Source: Micromonospora sp. WMMD1102
GTDB taxonomy: Bacteria > Actinomycetota > Actinomycetes > Mycobacteriales > Micromonosporaceae
Length of the DNA stretch: 64,000 nt
Reading direction: 5' to 3'
Assembly: GCF_029626265.1 (NCBI RefSeq)
Contig: NZ_JARUBN010000001.1
Coordinates: forward strand, 5,459,001-5,523,000
Position numbers and translations under genes: made by a program. Positions 8,583 to 17,786 of this stretch are shown piece by piece; positions within the stretch are counted from its first letter, which is position 1, and each line of letters opens with the position of its first letter. The notes beneath the pieces are model-generated. The model made no database searches. It worked only from the letters and a program-made list of their open reading frames with translations, and was not told the origin of the DNA.

Positions 8583-10343
8583 TCAGGAGCAGGTGGTCCG
8601 GGGCAGCTTGCCGACCGGCACCGGAGAGCGCCCGGTGGGCCGGGCCCGGCCGGCCAGCACGTCGGCGAGCGCGGTCAACGCCGCCGGAGTCGACGAGTAC
8701 GTCGCCAGCAGCACCTTCGACCCGGCCCTGCCGAGCAGGTACGGGGTGTCCATCGCCACCGTCACCGCCGCGCCGGCGCGCAGGTCACCGGTGCCGTCGC
8801 CGTACCCGACGAGGTGCACCACGGCACCGCCGGACGGGGTGACCCGGACCCCGGCGGCCCGCAGTGCCTCCTTGAGCCGGTCCCGGCTGCGCTCCCGGCC
8901 GCCGGCCGCGGTCACCGTCACCGGCCCGGTCAGCAGCGGCCCGGCGCAGTTGCCGCGCAGCAGCGTGACCGACGCCGCCGCCGCCCGCCGGGCGGCCTCC
9001 TGGTGCCCGGCGCTGTTCACCGTGCCCATCTCCGGCCGGGGCTGCCCGGCCAGCCGGAACTTCAGCGTCAGCACCCGGGTCACCGCCTCCAGCAGCCGGG
9101 CCCGGGGCAGCGAGCCGTCCCGCAGCGCGGCCAGCACCCCGTCGTACGCCTCGGTCACGTTCGGCGGCATCAGCACCAGGTCGTTGCCGGCGTTCAGCGC
9201 CCGGACGGCGGTCGTCCCGGGCGGCTGTTTCGCCACCGCCGCCATGTCCATCGCGTCGGTCACCAGCACGCCGGTGAATTTGAGCTGCCCGCGCAGCACG
9301 TCGGTGAGCAGCTTGCGGGAGAAGGTGGCTGGCACCCCCGGGTCGACGGCCCGCACGTCGAGGTGCCCGGCCATCACCAGCCACGCCCCGGCGTCGATCC
9401 CGGCCGCGAACGGGGGCAGCGCGGTCGACTCCAGCTTCTTCCGGTCGGCGGTGACCACCGGCAGGCCCTTGTGCGAGTCGGCAGCGGTCTGCCCGTGCCC
9501 GGGGAAGTGCTTGAGGGTGGCGCCGACGCCCGCGTCCTGCAGCCCGCGTACGGCGGCGCCGACCTGCGCCGCGGCCGCCTTCGGGTCCGACCCGTACGAC
9601 CGGGAGCCGATCACCTTGCTGTTCGCCTCGAGTACGTCGGCGCTGGGCGCGAAGTCGACGTTCACCCCGAGGGCGGCGAGTTCGGTGCCGGCGGCCCGCC
9701 AGGCCGACTCGGTGAGCGCCGGGTCGCCGGCCGCGCCGAAGGCCATCGGGCTGGGCAGGTTGGTCACCCCCTCGGAGATCCGGGTGACCACCCCGAACTC
9801 CTGGTCGATGCCGATCAGCGCACCGGCGGCCCCGGCGGCGCCGGCCGGCAGTTTCCCGGCGGCGGCCTGGAGGCCGGCGGTCAGCTCGCGTACCTGCGCC
9901 GGGTTGTCGACGTTCGTGGTCGGCTGGGTGTCGCTGGTCGGGTCGTCGGCGGAGAAGCCGACCAGGATCAGCCCGCCCAGCCGGTACTTGGCGATCATCT
10001 CGGCCGGTGTCTCCACCCCGGCCAGCTTCCGGTTGCCGGCCGCCGAGCCGCCGGACACCTTCGTCGCCGAGTTGCCGTAGGCGTACGGCATCAGGACCTG
10101 GCCGACCAGGTCCTCGTCGGCGAGGGTGCCGGCCAGTTGCGCCGCCCGAGCCGCCGGGTCCGGTGACGGCGTGGCCGCGGCAGCGGTCGGCGACGACGGC
10201 GCCGACCCGGGCGCGGCCGGCGTCTCCGGCTGCCGCGAGCCGGCGCAGCCGGAGACGACCAGGGCGGTGACGGTCAGGGCGGTGACGGTCAGGGCGGTGA
10301 CGAGGGGAAGCACGGTCCGAGCGCGCCGGAGGGGAGTCGACAC
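8583..10343 (-). CDS. Family 3 glycoside hydrolase lipoprotein (NagZ-like beta-N-acetylhexosaminidase)
   Basis: 586 aa from a GTG giving a good lipoprotein signal peptide with lipobox VSGC. The catalytic domain has LKHFPGHG and DSHKGLP (the NagZ His/Asp loop) and GVLVTDAMDMAAV, where the Asp in TDAMDM is the expected nucleophile. A second alpha/beta domain of about 130 residues follows. Probably releases N-acetylglucosamine from peptidoglycan fragments outside the membrane. The hydrophobic core of the signal peptide, TALTVTALTVTAL, is encoded by a 15-bp tandem repeat (about 10264-10306). Confidence 0.9.
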   Translation of the reverse strand: MSTPLRRARTVLPLVTALTVTALTVTALVVSGCAGSRQPETPAAPGSAPSSPTAAAATPSPDPAARAAQLAGTLADEDLVGQVLMPYAYGNSATKVSGGSAAGNRKLAGVETPAEMIAKYRLGGLILVGFSADDPTSDTQPTTNVDNPAQVRELTAGLQAAAGKLPAGAAGAAGALIGIDQEFGVVTRISEGVTNLPSPMAFGAAGDPALTESAWRAAGTELAALGVNVDFAPSADVLEANSKVIGSRSYGSDPKAAAAQVGAAVRGLQDAGVGATLKHFPGHGQTAADSHKGLPVVTADRKKLESTALPPFAAGIDAGAWLVMAGHLDVRAVDPGVPATFSRKLLTDVLRGQLKFTGVLVTDAMDMAAVAKQPPGTTAVRALNAGNDLVLMPPNVTEAYDGVLAALRDGSLPRARLLEAVTRVLTLKFRLAGQPRPEMGTVNSAGHQEAARRAAAASVTLLRGNCAGPLLTGPVTVTAAGGRERSRDRLKEALRAAGVRVTPSGGAVVHLVGYGDGTGDLRAGAAVTVAMDTPYLLGRAGSKVLLATYSSTPAALTALADVLAGRARPTGRSPVPVGKLPRTTCS

Positions 10344-10535
10344 GCCCGCTATCCCACCAGCCCGGCACCGGCCGGGCAACTTGACCAAGGACCCGGCGGA
10401 CCGGGGTACGGCCGGCCGCCGACCAGCGCGCTTCGCCAGGTCCCAGGCGTCCCGAGGCGACGCGGGCCGGTCTGGACCGCTCGGGCGGCGTGACCGACCC
10501 CACGCCGTCAGCTGCGCTCGTCGAGGCGGAGCGCC

Positions 10536-10579
10536 GGATCAGCCGACCCCGGTGAGCGGATCAGCCGACCCTGGTGAGC
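10536..10579. repeat. 22-bp perfect-length tandem duplication spanning a stop codon
   Basis: Copies at 10536-10557 and 10558-10579 differ at one position. The second contains the last codons and stop of the minus-strand DUF3145 gene; the first is its copy just outside the gene, with an intact TGA in the same register. Confidence 0.85.
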
Positions 10580-11052
10580 AGGGTGACCGGGGCACCGTCC
10601 CCGGCATACCGGTAGGGCTCCAGTTCGGCGTCCCAGGCGGTACCCATCGCCTTGTCGAGCGCGTGCGCCAGCGCCTCCGGGGCCCGCGCCGACGCCATGA
10701 TCGCGCGCAGCCGGTCCTCGCCGAGCTGGATGTCGCCGGCCGCTCCGGCGGTGGCCCGGAAGAGCCCCCGGCCGGGCACGTACATGAAACGCTCACCGTC
10801 GACGCCGGGACTCGGCTCCTCGGTGACCTCGAAGCGGATCATGGGCCACTGTCTCAGGGCAGCCGCCAGCTCCGCGCCGGTCCCTGGCCGGCCGGACCAC
10901 CCGCACTCCGCCCGACGGGCGCCCGGATCGACCGGCTGGGCCGTCCAGTGCAGGGTGACCGGCGCGGTGAGGACGCGCGCGATCGCCCACTCGACGTGCT
11001 GGCACACGGCGAGTGGGGTCGAGTGGACGTATACGACGCCACGCGTTGGCAC
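10561..11052 (-). CDS. DUF3145 family protein
   Basis: 163 aa, the usual length for this conserved actinobacterial family. It opens MPTRGVVYVHSTP, then HVEWAIARVL, LHWTAQP, and later ERFMYVPGRGLFRATA and LAHALDKAMGTAWDAELEPY, all typical of DUF3145. The function is not known; the protein is probably cytosolic. Divergent from the gene at 11345. Confidence 0.92.
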   Translation of the reverse strand: MPTRGVVYVHSTPLAVCQHVEWAIARVLTAPVTLHWTAQPVDPGARRAECGWSGRPGTGAELAAALRQWPMIRFEVTEEPSPGVDGERFMYVPGRGLFRATAGAAGDIQLGEDRLRAIMASARAPEALAHALDKAMGTAWDAELEPYRYAGDGAPVTLLTRVG

Positions 11053-11235
11053 GGTGACCTCCCGGAGAGCGAGGTGCGTCTTCCCCTACGACCTCGACCT
11101 CGGCGGGTGATCTCGTGTGATTGCTGGAACACATGATGACGCTTGTGACGGATGGTACGCCAGGGATTCACGAAACTGCCCCGGGGGAATAGCCGTACCG
11201 GTGACGGTAGTTGGACCGCACGTCAGCGGCGGTAG

Positions 11236-11266
11236 CCGTCCGGCCATCGCCGTGGTCGTGTAAAAT
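11236..11266 (+). promoter_or_regulatory. Candidate promoter for the 109-aa gene
   Basis: A TAAAAT hexamer at 11261-11266 stands out in very GC-rich DNA about 80 bases before the GTG of the next gene. The -35 element is weak, so this is a candidate only. Confidence 0.3.
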
Positions 11267-11344
11267 TTGCCCGGCGGCGTCTGCCGCCCAGGCTTGTCCC
11301 CTCGGACTTCCAAGTCCTCCCGTACGTCTTCAAGGAGTACCCCC

Positions 11345-11674
11345 GTGGCGAGCAACACCTCCAAGACCGCGCGCGCATCCGTCCGTGCCGGCCAGGCAGG
11401 CCAGGGTGGCGCCCTGAGCGTGCTCGGCGAGTTCAAGTACCTCATCCCGCTCAACGGCGGCAAGCACGCCTACGTGCGGAACCTGACCAACGGCAAGACC
11501 TCGCACCTGCGCACCGACTCCGAGGCCTTCGTCGAGGAGATCCGGGTGCTGGCCGGCGCCGGGCACGCCGCCAAGCTCCGTGCCGAGCTGAACAACCTGG
11601 CCGCCACCTACCCGGCCGACGGCTGGGACACCACCGAGAAGCGGCTGGTCGAGGCCGGCGTCTTCGAGGCCTGA
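11345..11674 (+). CDS. Conserved actinobacterial protein of unknown function
   Basis: 109 aa from a GTG preceded by AAGGAG. The N-terminus is Ala/Ser-rich and basic (VASNTSKTARASVRAGQAG); the core reads FKYLIPLNGGKHAYVRNL, TNGKTSHLRTDSEAFVEE and LAATYPADGWDTTEKRLVEA. No signal peptide or membrane segment. No enzyme motif recognised. The gene is monocistronic, with a hairpin terminator 33 bases after the stop. Confidence 0.8.
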   Translation: MASNTSKTARASVRAGQAGQGGALSVLGEFKYLIPLNGGKHAYVRNLTNGKTSHLRTDSEAFVEEIRVLAGAGHAAKLRAELNNLAATYPADGWDTTEKRLVEAGVFEA

Positions 11675-11707
11675 TCCACACCGGCACGAATCCAACGCAC
11701 CACCCGT

Positions 11708-11743
11708 AACGCCCCGACCCGGATCATCCCGCGTCGGGGCGTT
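11708..11743 (+). terminator. Hairpin terminator, 11-bp perfect stem
   Basis: AACGCCCCGAC pairs perfectly with GTCGGGGCGTT around a 14-base loop, shortly after the stop at 11674. There is no T run, as is common in GC-rich actinobacteria. Confidence 0.75.
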
Positions 11744-11858
11744 CACCTGTCCGGCCCGCGGCTCCGGCCGGTCCGGACCGCGGGATGATTCGCCGGGACG
11801 CCGGGCGGGTATCCCTGACCCGTGGCGCCCGGCCACCGGGCTCGACGCGGAGGTGACC

Positions 11859-12908
11859 ATGCCCGACCCCGCCTCGGTACGGCTCACCGACGGCGTACGG
11901 CTGCACGTCGACGTCTCGGGCCCGGAGACCGCCCCGCTGACGGTGGTGCTGCTGCACGGCTGGACCCTGGACGGGCGCACCTGGCACCGCCAGGTCGACG
12001 CGCTGCGCCAGCGGTACGGCGACGCCGTCCGGGTGGTCCGGTACGACGCGCGCGGGCACGGCCGCTCCGGACCCAGCACGCTGGGTACGGCCACCCTCGA
12101 CCAGCTCGGCGACGACCTCGCCGAGGTGCTCGCCCAGGTGGCGCCGACCGGGCCGGTGGTGCTGGCCGGGCACTCGATGGGCGGCATGACGGTGATGGAG
12201 TACGCCCACCGGCACTCCGCCGACTTCGCCCGCCGGGTCGCCGGGCTCGTCCTGGTCGCCACCACCGCCGAGGGCCACACGCACACCTGCTACGGCGTAC
12301 CCCCACCGCTGGCCCGGCTGATCCGGATCGCCGAGACCGGCTGCGCCGGGGTACTGGCCCGGTTCGGCGGCTGGCGTACCCCGCCGCCTCTGCTGAACGT
12401 GCTCCGCCCGACCCTGCGCTGGCTGCTCTTCGGCGACGACTGCGATCCCGCCGACATCCGGCTCACCACCTCGGCGGTGGCCCGCGCCTCGCTGGTCTCG
12501 ATCGGCGGGTTCCGGCCCTCGATCGGGGCACAGCGCCGGCTGGAGACGCTCACCGCCCTCGGCGACCTGCCGGTGGCGGCCCTGGTCGGCGACCGCGACC
12601 GGCTCACCCCGCCGCCCTGCACGGTGTCGATCACCGAGGCGCTGCCCTCGGCCGAGCTGACGATATGTCCCGGCGCCGGCCACATGCTGATGCTGGAGCG
12701 CCCCGACGAGGTCACCGCCGCCCTGTACTCGGTCGTCGACCGGGTCCGACCGGTCCGGAGGATCTCCCGGAAGACGGCCGCCACCGCCAACCGGCGCAGG
12801 CGGGCCGGGACCGTCGCCGAGCAGCCCAGGAGGGCCGGCGCCACGCACGGCGCGCCGCGCCCGGCCTCCGGGACGGCCGACCTGCGCGCCGGTGCGGCCG
12901 GACGCTGA
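11859..12908 (+). CDS. Alpha/beta hydrolase
   Basis: 349 aa; ATG 11859 is preceded by GGAGG with five bases of spacing. The order is LLHGWTLDGRTW (oxyanion HG), YDARGHGRSG, the nucleophile elbow GHSMGG, acid VGDRDRLTPP, and His in GAGHMLMLERP, so all three catalytic residues are present. The last roughly 60 residues are a basic, low-complexity tail unlike the fold and may be dispensable. Substrate unknown; probably a cytosolic esterase or related hydrolase. Confidence 0.88.
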   Translation: MPDPASVRLTDGVRLHVDVSGPETAPLTVVLLHGWTLDGRTWHRQVDALRQRYGDAVRVVRYDARGHGRSGPSTLGTATLDQLGDDLAEVLAQVAPTGPVVLAGHSMGGMTVMEYAHRHSADFARRVAGLVLVATTAEGHTHTCYGVPPPLARLIRIAETGCAGVLARFGGWRTPPPLLNVLRPTLRWLLFGDDCDPADIRLTTSAVARASLVSIGGFRPSIGAQRRLETLTALGDLPVAALVGDRDRLTPPPCTVSITEALPSAELTICPGAGHMLMLERPDEVTAALYSVVDRVRPVRRISRKTAATANRRRRAGTVAEQPRRAGATHGAPRPASGTADLRAGAAGR

Positions 12909-13071
12909 ACCGGCACGACCGCGACCACGACGGCGCCCGGACCTGGCGTGGCCGAGCCGGTCGGCGCCGGCACGGCGTACCCTCGCTTCCTGGTAATTCG
13001 GCGCGCGGGGCGTCCGGACTCGGGTGTCGGACGGCCGTGTCGCCGCAGATCGATCTCCGGGAGCAGACGCG

Positions 13072-15195
13072 TTGACCGACCACCACACCACGCTTCAGCA
13101 GGAGATCGAAGTCGAACAGCGCCACCTGGACCGGGTGTACGCCCGGCTGGCGCAGTTGCGGCACTCCGCCGTACTCGCCGAGCGGGAGGGCTACCAGCTC
13201 GCCAAGGTCGGCAACTTCGGTGCGCTCGTGGAGCGGGACGCGATGGTCTTCCACGCCGCCCGGCGCCGGCACACCCTGGACGCCGAACACGAGGGGCTGG
13301 TCTTCGGCCGGCTGGACCTGGGGACCGGGCAGGTGCTGCACGTCGGCCGGCTCGGCGTACGCGGTGAGCACGCCGAACCGCTCGTGGTGGACTGGCGGGC
13401 ACCGGCCGCCGCCGCCTTCTACCAGGCCACGGCGGCGGAACCGCGCGGCGTCGTACGCCGTCGGGTGATCACCTCCAGCGGCGAGCGGGTGACCCGGATC
13501 TCGGACGACCTGCTCGACCCGGCGGCGGCGCCGGACGGGATGCGGGTGGTCGGCGACGGCGCCATGCTCGCCGACCTGTCCCGGACCACCGGCCGGCAGA
13601 TGCGGGACATCGTCGCCACCATCCAGCAGGAGCAGGACGAGGCGATCCGCTCCCCGGCCGGCGGGGTGACGATCGTCGCCGGCGGTCCGGGCACCGGCAA
13701 GACGGCGGTGGCCCTGCACCGGGCCGCCTACCTGCTCTATTCCGACCGGGGCCGGTTCGCCGGCGGCGGGGTGCTGGTGGTCGGCCCGTCCGCCGTCTTC
13801 GTCGACTACATCGCCTCGGTGCTGCCCTCGCTCGGCGAGAACGCCGCCACCCTGCACTCGCTCGGCTCGCTCTTCGAGGGCGTGGCGGCCACCCGCACCG
13901 ACCCGGTGGCCGTCGCCGCCGTCAAGGGCTCGCTGCGGATGCGCCGGGTGCTGGAGCGGGCGGTCCGGGACCAGGTGCCGGACGCCCCCGGCGAGCTGCG
14001 GCTGCTCTACCGGGGTGAACTGCTCCGGCTCTCCACCGCCGAACTGGAGCGGATCCGGACCCGGGCGCTGCCGCCGGGCGCCCGGCGCAACGAGGTACGC
14101 CGGGCCGGCTTCGACGGCATCTTCGGCGCGCTCTGGGCGCAGGCCCAGCAGTTGCGGGTCGGCCGGCTGCCCGACCAGCGGAGCTTCGAGGACGACATCG
14201 CCGAACGCCCCGAGTTCCGGGACTTCCTGCGGGCCTGGTGGCCCCGGCTGCATCCCCGGCACGTGCTGCCCTGGCTGGCCCGGCCGGAGCGGCTGCGCCG
14301 GTACGCCGCCGGGATCCTGTCGAACGCCGAGATCCGGCTGCTCACCGAGGCGTACCGGTCTTCGGGCGGCGCGGAGCTGACCGTGGCCGACGTCGCCCTG
14401 CTCGACGAACTCGACCACCTGCTCGGCCGGCCGCCCCGCCCGGCGAAGCGCCGACGCGACCCGTACCAGCTGGCCGGCGGGGTGCGCGAGGTGACCACCT
14501 ACGCCGACCGGCAGCGCGCCGCCCGGTCCGGCCGGGACGCCGCCGCCGAGCGGCCGGCCGACTACCGCGAGTACGCGCACGTGGTGGTTGACGAGGCCCA
14601 GGACGTCTCCCCGATGCAGTGGCGGATGCTGGGCCGGCGCGGCCGGCTCGCCTCCTGGACGGTGGTCGGCGACCCGGCGCAGACCGCCTGGACCGGCGAC
14701 CCGGCGGAGCTGACCCGGGCCCGGGACAAGGCGCTGGGCCGGCGTCCCCGGCACGAGTTCACGCTCACCACCAACTACCGCAACTCGGCGGAGATCTTCG
14801 CGGCGGCGGCCCGGGTGATCCGGGAGGTCTCCCCCGACCTGCCGCTGCCGGTAGCGGTCCGGGCCACCGGGGTGGATCCGGTCGAGCTGGTGGTGCCGGC
14901 CGCCGAACTGCCGGACGCGGTCCGGGAGGCGGCGGCGAAGCTGCTCGCCGAGGTCGACGGGACGGTCGGGGTGATCAGCTCCGCCGACCGGCGGGCCGAG
15001 GTCGCCGACTGGCTGGAGCCCGCCGGGCCGCGCCTGTCGGTTGTCGACACCATGCAGGCGAAGGGCCTGGAGTACGACGGGGTGGTGCTGGTCGGGCCGT
15101 CGGAGATCCGGGCCGACTCGGCGGCCGGGGTACGCACCCTCTATGTCGCGCTCTCCCGGGCGACCCAGCGACTCACCACGGTCGAACCGGTCTGA
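13072..15195 (+). CDS. UvrD/Rep-like helicase of the HelD/HelR type
   Basis: 707 aa from a TTG start eight bases after GGGAG. Residues 1-70 form a helical coiled-coil-like N-terminus (LQQEIEVEQRHLDRVYARL), as in RNA-polymerase-associated HelD proteins. Walker A GGPGTGKT is at about residues 204-211, motif II is VVVDEAQDVSP, and motifs near the end are MQAKGLEYDGVVLV and YVALSRATQRL. HelD-type proteins recycle stalled RNA polymerase, and the actinobacterial HelR subgroup protects it from rifamycins. Which role applies cannot be told, and I saw no rifamycin-associated element upstream. Confidence 0.85.
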   Translation: MTDHHTTLQQEIEVEQRHLDRVYARLAQLRHSAVLAEREGYQLAKVGNFGALVERDAMVFHAARRRHTLDAEHEGLVFGRLDLGTGQVLHVGRLGVRGEHAEPLVVDWRAPAAAAFYQATAAEPRGVVRRRVITSSGERVTRISDDLLDPAAAPDGMRVVGDGAMLADLSRTTGRQMRDIVATIQQEQDEAIRSPAGGVTIVAGGPGTGKTAVALHRAAYLLYSDRGRFAGGGVLVVGPSAVFVDYIASVLPSLGENAATLHSLGSLFEGVAATRTDPVAVAAVKGSLRMRRVLERAVRDQVPDAPGELRLLYRGELLRLSTAELERIRTRALPPGARRNEVRRAGFDGIFGALWAQAQQLRVGRLPDQRSFEDDIAERPEFRDFLRAWWPRLHPRHVLPWLARPERLRRYAAGILSNAEIRLLTEAYRSSGGAELTVADVALLDELDHLLGRPPRPAKRRRDPYQLAGGVREVTTYADRQRAARSGRDAAAERPADYREYAHVVVDEAQDVSPMQWRMLGRRGRLASWTVVGDPAQTAWTGDPAELTRARDKALGRRPRHEFTLTTNYRNSAEIFAAAARVIREVSPDLPLPVAVRATGVDPVELVVPAAELPDAVREAAAKLLAEVDGTVGVISSADRRAEVADWLEPAGPRLSVVDTMQAKGLEYDGVVLVGPSEIRADSAAGVRTLYVALSRATQRLTTVEPV

Positions 15196-15250
15196 CGGTG
15201 GCCGACCCTGGCGGCGAACCCTGGTGGGCTGGCTCGTCGGTGCCGCTGTG

Positions 15251-15442
15251 TCAGGCGTGCGACTTCGTCAGGCCGACGAACGCCCGCCAGGCGGCCGGGC
15301 CGAAGGTAAGCGTCCCGCCGTCCCGGTCCTTGGTGTCCCTGACCAGCACTCGGCCGGGAAGGTTGTCGGCCACCTCGACGCAGTTCGAGTTGCCGCCGGA
15401 ACGCGTGGACTTCCGCCAGGCGGCAGCGTCACTTGTGTTCAT
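15251..15442 (-). CDS. DUF397 domain protein
   Basis: 63 aa with the full pattern AAAWRKSTRSGGNSNCVEVA, VLVRDTKDRDGGTLTFG and WRAFVGLTKSHA. Its start overlaps the 3' end of the XRE-DUF5753 gene by 14 bases, giving the standard Scr1-type regulator/partner pair. Confidence 0.92.
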   Translation of the reverse strand: MNTSDAAAWRKSTRSGGNSNCVEVADNLPGRVLVRDTKDRDGGTLTFGPAAWRAFVGLTKSHA

Positions 15443-16217
15443 TCAGCACCTCCAGAAGTAGGTCTCTGCTCTGGTCGGTCGTCATCGCCAAACCGTTGAT
15501 CGACTCCCAGGATAGCTCTAGGTCACCCACATCCCGTACCGAGGCCACCACCTTGCCCTGCAACTGATCATCAAGGTACGAGATCCGCCTACCGTCTCTC
15601 AGGGTTGCCAGCGAGATCGGGCCACCCAGACCAGCATGCAGACCTCCGGCGACATCCGGCAGCACACGTACCGTGACGAAGGGTCGGTGTCCGATGTCGA
15701 CGAGATAGCCGAGCTGATCTTTCATGACGTCGCGCGACCCGCGCCGGAGCGCGAATTCCGCGATGATGCAGGAAATCGTCACCGGCGGGTTCTGATCCAG
15801 AACCGCCGCCTGCCGGGCTGCCCGGTCCGCGACGAGATCCTCCACCCTCCCCACGTTCGCCGGGACTCCCGCGAACATCTCTCGCATATACGGCTCACGC
15901 TGTAGCGGAGCCGGGATCAACAGCGGTTCCCAGGACCGCAGCAGGATCGCGCGACGCACATTCTCGGCCCATGGGCGTAGCCACGGGCGCAGGTCTTCGT
16001 GTGCCGTCTTTGCCAGCCCTTGAATCTCGCTGTCGGTGCCGAACACCCCGTCAAGGCGCTGTGCCGTGCCTTCCTGCGGAATCAGCTTCCCTGCCTCGAA
16101 ATACTGCACCGTGGACTTGGACACCCCGATTGCGACGGCGAGCCTGTCCTGAGACAGCTTCCGCTCTGTGCGCAACGCCCGGATGCGGGCCGGAAGCGAC
16201 GCCGATTGGTCAAGCAT
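15429..16217 (-). CDS. XRE-family regulator with DUF5753 (Scr1-type)
   Basis: 262 aa from ATG 16217 with GGGGTG upstream; GTG 16226 is an alternative. Residues about 8-60 are the helix-turn-helix (RIRALRTERKLSQDRLAVAI, GVSKSTVQYFEAGKLIP), followed by DUF5753 (LLIPAPLQREPYMREMF and VRVLPDVAGGLHAGLGG). The gene overlaps an upstream 47-codon frame by eight bases and the downstream DUF397 gene by 14, so all three appear translationally coupled. Confidence 0.9.
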   Translation of the reverse strand: MLDQSASLPARIRALRTERKLSQDRLAVAIGVSKSTVQYFEAGKLIPQEGTAQRLDGVFGTDSEIQGLAKTAHEDLRPWLRPWAENVRRAILLRSWEPLLIPAPLQREPYMREMFAGVPANVGRVEDLVADRAARQAAVLDQNPPVTISCIIAEFALRRGSRDVMKDQLGYLVDIGHRPFVTVRVLPDVAGGLHAGLGGPISLATLRDGRRISYLDDQLQGKVVASVRDVGDLELSWESINGLAMTTDQSRDLLLEVLNEHK

Positions 16218-16353
16218 TGTTATCACCCCGGCGGTCGGCAGATGCTGTCACCGTCATCAGGCGGCGGACCTGCTCATTCTGCGTTACCACGCCGTCACGG
16301 TCCAGCGCGAATACCAGCTCGGTTGACGGGATGGTCACACCATCGGAGCTCAC
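16210..16353 (-). CDS. Possible 47-aa protein coupled to the XRE regulator
   Basis: The frame starts at a GTG three codons after an in-frame stop and ends eight bases inside the regulator gene. Sequence features: STELVFALDRDGVVTQNEQV, then a basic, Asn-ending tail. No ribosome site is evident, and the length makes chance possible. The tight overlap with the regulator is the main support. No family recognised. Confidence 0.4.
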   Translation of the reverse strand: MSSDGVTIPSTELVFALDRDGVVTQNEQVRRLMTVTASADRRGDNNA

Positions 16354-16530
16354 CGATAGTTAGCGGCATCTTAAGTTTCCGGCCGGCACCGGAGATATTT
16401 GTCCGGATACATCCACCCGAAGCAGGAGAATCGTGAATTCAACTCTGGCAACGCCACGTATCCCCGGACAGCAACTGCCGGTAGGCTCGGCTCCGGTCTC
16501 CGCCGGGCGGCGCCCTCCGGCGCCTGCGGG

Positions 16531-16645
16531 GGCCGCCGCCTAATCGCCACGCGCGAGCCGGGGAACCACGTACCAGGGGTGCATCCGCGCCAGCGGTAGG
16601 GATCTTCCGTCCCGAACCCGTCAGCTAACCCGGTCGGCGGCTGAC
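16531..16645 (+). ncRNA. c-di-AMP riboswitch (ydaO-yuaA class)
   Basis: The conserved blocks occur in order: GAGCCGGGGAACC, GGGGTGCATCCG, GCGGTAGGGAT, TCCGTCCCGAACCCGTCAG followed by CTAACC. The flanks GCCGCCG and CGGCGGC can form the closing stem. In actinobacteria this riboswitch turns off wall hydrolase genes when cyclic di-AMP is bound, which fits the secreted peptidase-like protein 16 bases downstream. Exact ends are approximate. Confidence 0.92.
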
Positions 16646-16661
16646 GGAAGGACACTGTCAT

Positions 16662-17765
16662 ATGCCGTTCCTGGCACCCACCCGACACGCTCCGGCGTCC
16701 GCGCGGAACGCCTCGGGACCGTCCGGGAAGCTCGCGGTCACCGCGGCGCTCACCCTGGGCATGGTCCTCGCGGCGCTCGGCGGCGCACCCGCCGCCGCGG
16801 CACCGGAGTACGCGACCCCCGGGGCGCTGGCCGCGGCTCCCGGCGGCGACGACATCGACGGAGGCACCGACAGCCTGCGCGAGCAGCTCCAGGCCGCCAG
16901 CAAGGGCTATCTGAACGCCAAGACCAAACTGGACAACTCCGTCAAGCGGCAGAAGGAACTGAACCAGCAGCTTGCCGCGCTGCGTACCGAGGTGGCGACC
17001 CGGAGCGAACGGGTCGCCGAGATGGGCAACATGGCGTACCGGACCGGTCGACTCGGGCAGGTCTCCGCGCTGCTCAACAGCGGCTCGCCGACCAGCCTGG
17101 TGGACCGGGCCGCCGCACTCGACACGATCTCGGCGAACGAGAGCCGGGAACTGCGCGGGCTGCGGGAGAGCCTGGACAAGGAAACCCAGGCCAAGGCCGC
17201 GCTCGACAAGGAGATCGGCGAGCAGCGCAAGCAGGTCGAGGTGATGGAGACCCGCAAGAAGCAGGCCGAACGGGCGCTCGCGGCGGCGAACAACAGCGGC
17301 GGCGCGGGCTCGGGGATCAGCGGCAGCGGCGGCGGCTCCGCCCGGCCGGCACCCCGCAACCCCGACGGCTCCTTCCCGGACGAGTCGTGCAGTCTCGACG
17401 ACCCGACCACCAGCGGCTGCATCACCCCGCGCACCCTGCACGCGCTCAAGCAGGCCCAGGCCGCCGGCTTCACCCGGTTCGTCTCCTGCTTCCGCAGCGG
17501 TGGCAGCGGCGAGCACCCGAAGGGACAGGCCTGCGACTTCGCCGCCCAGAAGAACGGGTTCGGCGGAGTGGCGACCGGCGGCGACCGGACGTACGGCAAC
17601 AACCTGGCGGCGTACTACGTGCGCAACGCCAACCGGCTCGGCGTGCTGTACGTGATCTGGTTCAAGCAGATCTGGCTGCCGAGCAGTGGCTGGAAGACGT
17701 ACAACGGGGGCAACGGCGACCCGTCGAGCGACCACACCAACCACGTACACCTGTCGATGAACTGA
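16662..17765 (+). CDS. Secreted coiled-coil protein with M15-like C-terminal domain
   Basis: 367 aa. Signal peptide (LAVTAALTLGMVLAALGGAP, then AAAA-P), coiled coil at about residues 70-215 rich in Lys/Glu/Gln heptads, a Gly/Ser linker, then a Cys-containing domain of about 125 residues. That domain contains GEHPKGQACDF and ends DHTNHVHLS, resembling the His/Asp zinc set of D,D-peptidase (M15/VanY-like) folds. Catalysis is inferred, not shown. Control by the c-di-AMP riboswitch immediately upstream supports a role in cell-wall remodelling. Confidence 0.83.
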   Translation: MPFLAPTRHAPASARNASGPSGKLAVTAALTLGMVLAALGGAPAAAAPEYATPGALAAAPGGDDIDGGTDSLREQLQAASKGYLNAKTKLDNSVKRQKELNQQLAALRTEVATRSERVAEMGNMAYRTGRLGQVSALLNSGSPTSLVDRAAALDTISANESRELRGLRESLDKETQAKAALDKEIGEQRKQVEVMETRKKQAERALAAANNSGGAGSGISGSGGGSARPAPRNPDGSFPDESCSLDDPTTSGCITPRTLHALKQAQAAGFTRFVSCFRSGGSGEHPKGQACDFAAQKNGFGGVATGGDRTYGNNLAAYYVRNANRLGVLYVIWFKQIWLPSSGWKTYNGGNGDPSSDHTNHVHLSMN

Positions 17766-17786
17766 GGATCGATCGCGTAACCTGTC

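Noticed and set aside
13035..13065. Possible rifamycin-associated element before the HelR-like gene
   Set aside because: Only a weak GTCCG/CGGAC inverted repeat is present and it does not resemble the known element.
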